Shown here piece after piece: positions 7,464 to 11,711 of a DNA stretch of 11,711 bases. Source of the stretch: Brachionus koreanus (lineage: Eukaryota; Rotifera; Eurotatoria; Ploima; Brachionidae); NCBI GenBank assembly GCA_016987375.1, contig PJRA01000401.1, positions 85,667-97,377 of the forward strand, in the 5' to 3' direction. Numbering within the stretch: the first letter of the stretch is position 1; each line of letters opens with the position of its first letter. The notes beneath the pieces are model-generated. The model made no database searches and had not been told where the DNA came from. It worked only from the letters and a program-made list of their open reading frames with translations. Position numbers and translations under genes: made by a program.

Positions 7464-8520
7464 TTAATCTTTATTTAAAGCTGAGCTTGCATTCTTTGGT
7501 CTCCCCCTTTTTTTTTTCAAATAAACAAACTTAGTTACACCATTATAGTAGCCCGAATTGAGTTCAAGATAGTTGCTAAGGTAAACTAAATGAGCACAAG
7601 TAGCTCTATCAATATAAACATTGCAAGTCCAACTTAATTCGGACAAGCTTACTCTAAATCTTTCTTTCTTTATTCTAAATTCGTATGTCTCACGATCGAT
7701 TTTTTTCAGCTGATTTTCTTCCAATTTATTAGCTTCTTTTGAAATCTCATTTGTTACTTTTGGATTATTGTTAAACACCCTTTCTGAATGGGAATAAAAC
7801 AGGCATTGATCTTGAACAATTTCAATCGTCTTAAATGTATATTTTTACGCAATTTATAACTTCCTTTTATTTTTGAATTAAAGCTCTCTAATATGCTATT
7901 GGCATTGGAATATCCTGGTGGGGTTTGATAAATTTGCCAGTTGTTAAATCTGTTTGTAATCCGAGATCAACCTTATTTTTTTCCATTTAGACTCAGTTTT
8001 CTTCCATCTCAAATCAAATTCAGTCTTTGTTTTACAAGAATGAAGGTCAGTCACGTCTGTCAAAACTTCAGGAACATCTTTTTTATCCAAAATTTTATTT
8101 TTTTTTATATTATGTTTGATGTGAAAATAACACAAAAGTATTTTAACATCTTTGAAAACTGTTTCGGCAGCACTAGCCATAGCAGAGCACCCGTCTAGAC
8201 AAATGTAATTTGGTTCAAAATTTATTTTTAGTTTTTTACAAAGATCTACTAAATTTTGGTAAAAATACAAATAGGCACTTGTTTGTTCATGACTGGTTAG
8301 CATCTAAACAGCTGCGTGTATTTGAAGAGAGATGTTGGATCGTGCAAAAATTACTAATGGGAAATTGTTTTTATTGATTTTAAAGGTGGAGTCAATATGA
8401 TAAATTAGGCAACATTATAGGCAACTTTTGAAGGAGTTATTAAAATATGATTAAAATCCTTTTTTAAGCTTTAAATGTAATAATTTCCCTCCTAATCTTT
8501 ATTTATCTGAATTGAAATGA
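7464..8520 (-). pseudogene. MULE-like transposase pseudogene (Mutator superfamily)
   Basis: Minus-strand pieces in shifting frames reconstruct the C-terminal two thirds of a MULE transposase. ILITPSKVAYNVA (about 8455-8405) is followed by HIDSTFKINKNNFPLVIF with the first catalytic Asp (8391-8393). Next come TSHEQTSAYLYFYQNL, YICLDGCSAMASA with the second Asp (8193-8195), LLCYFHIKHN, then WQIYQTPPGYSNANSILESF with the catalytic Glu (7886-7888). A C-terminal SWIM-like finger (WTCNVYIDRATCAHLVYL) and a basic RGRPK tail follow. Spacing of about 66 and 102 codons fits the family's DDE core. Lesions are a frameshift near 8405, TAG at 8304-8306, a frameshift with TAA at 7944-7946, and another frameshift near 7780. 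One Cys of the SWIM CxC is missing. The N-terminus (often a FLYWCH finger in such proteins) and terminal repeats were not found. This copy is dead, though the catalytic triad survives. Confidence 0.88.
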
Positions 8521-8605
8521 ATTTTTTATTAATTTTATCTATTTTTTTATTTTTTTTATGTAATATTTTTTATATTTTTCTAAAAACAAATTAATTATTT
8601 TTACT

Positions 8606-8619
8606 TCTCCTTAAAGGAG
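8606..8619. repeat. Short palindrome CTCCTTAAAGGAG at mariner-like element edge
   Basis: CTCCTT (8607-8612) and AAGGAG are separated by one base. The motif coincides with the proposed left end of the mariner-like element. A (AAAT)4 tract follows at 8637-8652. Confidence 0.5.
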
Positions 8620-9150
8620 GTTAATTTAATATTAATAAATAAATAAATAAATATGATAAATTGATTCATAATCTGACAAATTTGAATCTAACAATCTAAT
8701 TAACTCTTTAGTAGTCATCATTACTCGAAAATGATTATTTTCAGATCCTGAATTGATCATTTAATCATTTTGTTCTGGAGTTGTTTAAGATTTTTGACAT
8801 TTCAATCACCCTCATAAACTTTAACTTTCAAATTTCCCCAAAAATTTTCAATTGCTCGTGCTTTTGTTACGTTTGTTGGATTCACTTCTTCTGGTATAAT
8901 TCTCTACCTTAATGGCATAATGAGATGATGTTAATTCAGGCTAAAATACATTGCCATTCTGATAATAATCTTTAATACACTGTCCAAGGTAGACATGTTT
9001 ATTGACTGCTGAACCACTTGGTACAAAATATGGTTCGCTTATTCTGCATTGTGAAATAGTCAACCAGACCATTATATTTCAAATTCATATCTGTTTTTTT
9101 GTATAATTTTTTTTTTGTTAATAAAAATTTAAATATTTAATTCCTTTTAG
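8610..9150 (-). mobile_element. Shrunken Tc1/mariner-type element (tentative ends)
   Basis: The element contains the transposase relic at 8690-9080. Candidate degenerate terminal inverted repeats are CTTAAAGGAGGTTAATTTAA reading inward from 8610 and CTAAAAGGAATTAAATATTT reading inward from 9150. TA dinucleotides lie at 8612-8613 and 9148-9149, which fits the TA target duplication of this superfamily. The AT-rich part of the match has little weight. At about 540 bases this would be an internally deleted copy, since full elements are usually over 1 kb. The transposase is certain; the ends are not. Confidence 0.5.
8690..9080 (-). pseudogene. Tc1/mariner-like DDE transposase pseudogene, C-terminal half
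   Basis: Minus-strand translation gives NIMVWLTISQCRISEPYFVP (9078 downward), then GSAVNKHVYLGQCIKDYYQN, then stop-PELTSSHYA, IPEEVNPTNVTKARAIENFW with the third catalytic Glu (8847-8849), and LKVKVYEGD-stop-NVKNLKQL. A frameshifted tail FRVMMTT is at about 8735. The NPPNVPKARPIENFWG-type block is diagnostic for mariner-like enzymes. Lesions are TAG at 8941-8943 and TGA at 8802-8804, both at expected Trp codons, and Glu in place of the catalytic Asp (family PDLASxHYA). The interval to the last Glu is 88 bases, which is not a multiple of three and shorter than the usual 34 residues. The N-terminal helix-turn-helix and first Asp are not seen. Non-functional. Confidence 0.85.
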
Positions 9151-9956
9151 CACCTGATTTTTTTCATTTCACTTTTATTCTTTAGTACAAATATCTAACA
9201 TACGTGTTGTATGAAATTAACTTGTTTTGAAAAAAAGTAAGCAATGGCTAACAGCAATTATCTATGAAAATTTATTTCGCCATATGACAAACATTTTATC
9301 TCAATTTTTAGCCTAATTAATTTTTGTATTGTAACCTCTTTCTTATAAATGAAAATAAACTCGTGATGCTAAAGTATGTTCATTAAATTAAATGGCATAA
9401 TTTACCCACAAAATGACACCCACATAGATTTAGTCGAAATTCTAATTTCAAAAATTAGTCATTTTGAAAATTCATTTTAGAATTGTAAATTTCTAATTCG
9501 AAAAAAAATAATTAAAGCACGTTCAAAGGACACCTCGAGGATAATGCAAGGTAAAATGGCCAGCAGTTACATGCAGCTCACCGGCATGAAAATGAAAAAT
9601 AAAAATTAAGCAATAAGTTAAATTTTTTTTTTAATGAAAAGGAAAATTTAAAATTTTTCTAGTATAAGACAAAAATCTGGTTCTTATTTAACAATTTTTA
9701 GAAAAAAATAAAATAAATCAAACCTAATGACATACTCATAATTTTTCCATAATTCTTTTAATAAATATTTGTTTGCAAATAAAAAAATTTAAAAAAAAAA
9801 TTTAATTATTTAAATAGATATTTATATATATATATATTTTTATATTTGTTAACTGTATTATCAAAAATACTCAATGTTTGTATCGCAATTTTACTAAGAT
9901 GGTATGCTTTTTTGAATAAAAAAATTTAGTAAAATTTTTCCAAAAAAAAAATTAAG
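9151..9956. other. Intergenic or upstream intron of the neurobeachin-like gene
   Basis: No exon could be supported here, although earlier exons of the neurobeachin-like gene must exist somewhere upstream. The stretch holds an imperfect inverted repeat (AATTCTAATTTCAAAA at 9438-9453 with TTTTGAAA at 9462 and TTAGAATT at 9477-9484), a GC-richer patch at 9514-9600, a (TA)7 run at 9823-9837 and many A/T runs. Confidence 0.5.
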
Positions 9957-11541
9957 ATATGTGAAAAAAATGAAAGTGCGTTCTACAAGTCATGTGAAAA
10001 AGAGCATCAATCGGACGAATCGATAAGCTTGGAACTTGCCATATCGGAAATCAGTCTTCTGCCTTCTTTGGACGATGATGCCCAACAAGTTCTCTTTGAT
10101 AAAATAGTTCGTTTGACAACTCGTAGTCCTGATAATCAGCTCAAATCGTGCCAAAACAGCTTGTTGTGTAGAATAATTCAACTTTTGTATCACCATGAGA
10201 AATTTTCCATCCAACTAATCGACAAAATATTTGAAACAATTGAAATTTTAGGAAAGTGCTCGATTAGTCGTTTAGAGCTAAAATCGCTTGTCGAGTTTCT
10301 CCAGCCAAAGCATAGATTTCCATATGGGCTGCAGATACTTCGCTGCTTTGTTCAATGGGCCAAGAGCACCAGTTCTATCGGTCTCAACAGCGATCTGTTG
10401 GCTCAAATCGCACAAAAGCCTTCAGAACACGGAAATACCGATGCTTTGAACAATTCAAATGGGATTTTAAATAATCAACAAGCTAAATATTTTTTTGATT
10501 TTAGCGAAAAAAATTCTGGCATTAGAGTCGAAGGCATAAAAAAGTGGCCTGGCTATGCATTTACGTTTCACTGTTGGTTAAAATTGAGTGTCAAATTAGC
10601 AAAAAAAAGACGCCAATTGTACTCGTTTTACAACGATTTTGGTCAAGGCTTTGAGGCATTTTTTTCGTCAGACTTCTCTAGTCTAATTATTGGCCTATGC
10701 AACAAAAAAGAATTTACCACTGTTCAAATAAGAGAGCTGAATTTTGACCTGTCATCAGACAAAAATTGTGACACGTGGCATTCAATCGCAATTGTTCATG
10801 CTCCAGCCAAAGGTCCTTTTGGATACAGTCAATTACTTGTTTACATTGATGGATATCTAAAAAAAGAAACAAATTTTAAGCTGCCTAATTTCAACGATTT
10901 AAGCAATATACGAATTTGTGGGTCTTGTTGTCGACCAGTTGGTCAAAATTGGGGCTTTTCGGCACCTGCTCTAACTGCTCCATTAATCAATTTAAAAAAT
11001 GTTTTCGGTGCATCGAACAAAAACGCTGACAAATTGTTGAATATGGCATCTGTACCTGCCGGCTCACAGGATACTGTTTGGGATGTGTCCACAAGCTTGA
11101 TGGGAAAATTGAGCTGTTGTTTTGTTCTTCATGATGTTCTGAGTGAATCACAAGCTAGATTGCTATATACAATTGGACCAAACCAGTTTGCTGTCAATTG
11201 GCTCGATATTGTTGAGCTTAGTGATTTAAAAAGCAAATTTATATTTCATTTTGACGCCAAATGCACTCTTGACTCCACTTGTTTGGACCTGTCTGCTAAC
11301 AAAATAGTTGCAACATTTAATGGGGAAAAAGTTTCGTGCACCAACTTCAAAGAATCACTTAATTCAATTGGCAGTGTTCATATATTCTATCCACTGCTTA
11401 ATTATTTATCATCTAATCACGATTACATTGATTTGGTCTTAAATGAATGGATTAATAATTCAAAAAAATTAAAAGCTAGTCTTCAAACTGATACAATGTT
11501 AAAAGAAAGTCGAACAGTTGTTAGAAGATCACTTTTTGACG
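9957..11541 (+). CDS. NBEAL: Neurobeachin-like (NBEAL1/2-class) BEACH protein, one internal exon
   Basis: One open exon of about 528 codons. It lies upstream of where the PH-BEACH-WD40 part would be. The first part (to about 10440) is helical and solenoid-like, with SISRLELKSLVEFLQP. The region at 10545-11183 is the concanavalin A/laminin-G-like domain of BEACH proteins: KWPGYAFTFHCWLKL, RRQLYSFYNDFGQGFEAFF, TWHSIAIVHAP, LLVYIDGYLKKE and GKLSCCFVLHDVLSESQARLLYTIGP. The RRQLYSF...GFEAFF block points to NBEAL1/2 rather than NBEA/LRBA. Family members act in vesicle, lysosome-related organelle and granule trafficking. The 5' end is uncertain: no in-frame ATG precedes the homology and a TAA stands at 9930, so the exon must start by splicing. 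AG at 9955-9956 is the chosen acceptor; AG at 9988-9989 is possible. The 3' end is the donor GACG|GTAAAT at 11542; without splicing, a TAG follows at once. Codons and composition look native. Confidence 0.87.
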
Positions 11542-11711
11542 GTAAATAGTTTATTTTTATGTCCAGTTTCTAGTCTTTTAAGTGTTTTATTTGTTTATTA
11601 AAAATTAAAAGATTCAATTTTTTTTTGTTCAAAAAAAATCAAAATCTTTTTATTAATTAAATTTTAGAATTAGGATGAGTTAAAAATTAGGCACTACTTT
11701 ATTTAATTTAT
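11542..11711 (+). other. Intron of the neurobeachin-like gene (continues past the window)
   Basis: Begins with GTAAAT. An AG at about 11667 after ATTAAATTTTAG looks like an acceptor, but in the required phase the following sequence runs into a TGA at once. The intron therefore probably continues beyond the window. Confidence 0.55.

Noticed and set aside
7941..8198. 85-codon plus-strand frame
   Set aside because: Antisense shadow of the MULE transposase relic, whose catalytic motifs are on the minus strand.
10029..10031. Start of the NBEAL open frame at TTG (10029)
   Set aside because: Not an ATG, and the frame stays open upstream to 9933 with plausible coding residues. The exon must begin by splicing.
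9990..10214. 74-codon minus-strand frame at the 5' part of the NBEAL exon
   Set aside because: Antisense shadow of the coding exon.
11656..11690. Acceptor AG at about 11667 as start of the next NBEAL exon
   Set aside because: In the phase set by the donor at 11542, the sequence hits a TGA after two codons.
1..11711. CRISPR array, prokaryotic operon, or a defence or toxin system
   Set aside because: Spliced eukaryotic genes, no regularly spaced repeats, and no gene cluster with a shared function. The window looks like ordinary gene-poor animal DNA with transposon debris.

Overview
The window is AT-rich eukaryotic nuclear DNA with GT-AG introns, AATAAA signals, microsatellites and decayed transposons. 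It is gene-poor. The mix of animal gene families (hnRNP M, endonuclease V, neurobeachin-like) with a MULE-type transposase carrying a SWIM finger, a DD34E mariner-like transposase and a short-tailed LINE suggests a small invertebrate. A rotifer such as Brachionus is my best guess, but this is an inference from style, not a proof.

Layout. Positions 1-606 show only a compound direct repeat and weak hairpins. Positions 607-1310 (minus strand) are the 3' end of a dead LINE: a reverse transcriptase C-terminal relic, a terminal palindrome and a (TAC)n tail. Positions 1614-5267 (plus) hold a complete five-exon gene for an hnRNP M-like protein of 518 residues with three RRM domains and an N-terminal RS-rich segment. 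Its second intron is much longer than the others and contains a GC-rich tRNA-like patch. Positions 6421-7284 (plus) are an intact, single-exon endonuclease V gene. Positions 7464-8520 (minus) are a broken MULE-like transposase, and about 8610-9150 (minus) is a shrunken mariner/Tc1-type element with a broken transposase. After about 850 bp with one odd GC-richer patch, positions 9957-11541 (plus) are one large internal exon of a neurobeachin-like (NBEAL1/2-class) BEACH protein gene. That gene continues beyond both ends of the exon.

The three host genes are unrelated in function: pre-mRNA binding, inosine-directed nucleic acid cleavage, and vesicle or granule trafficking. They do not form a pathway and there is no operon logic. 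I found no new defence or other multi-gene system. The most informative observations are the reconstructable decay histories of the three transposons, the exon structure and splice choices of the hnRNP M gene, and the unexplained patches at 4616-4680 and 9481-9602.
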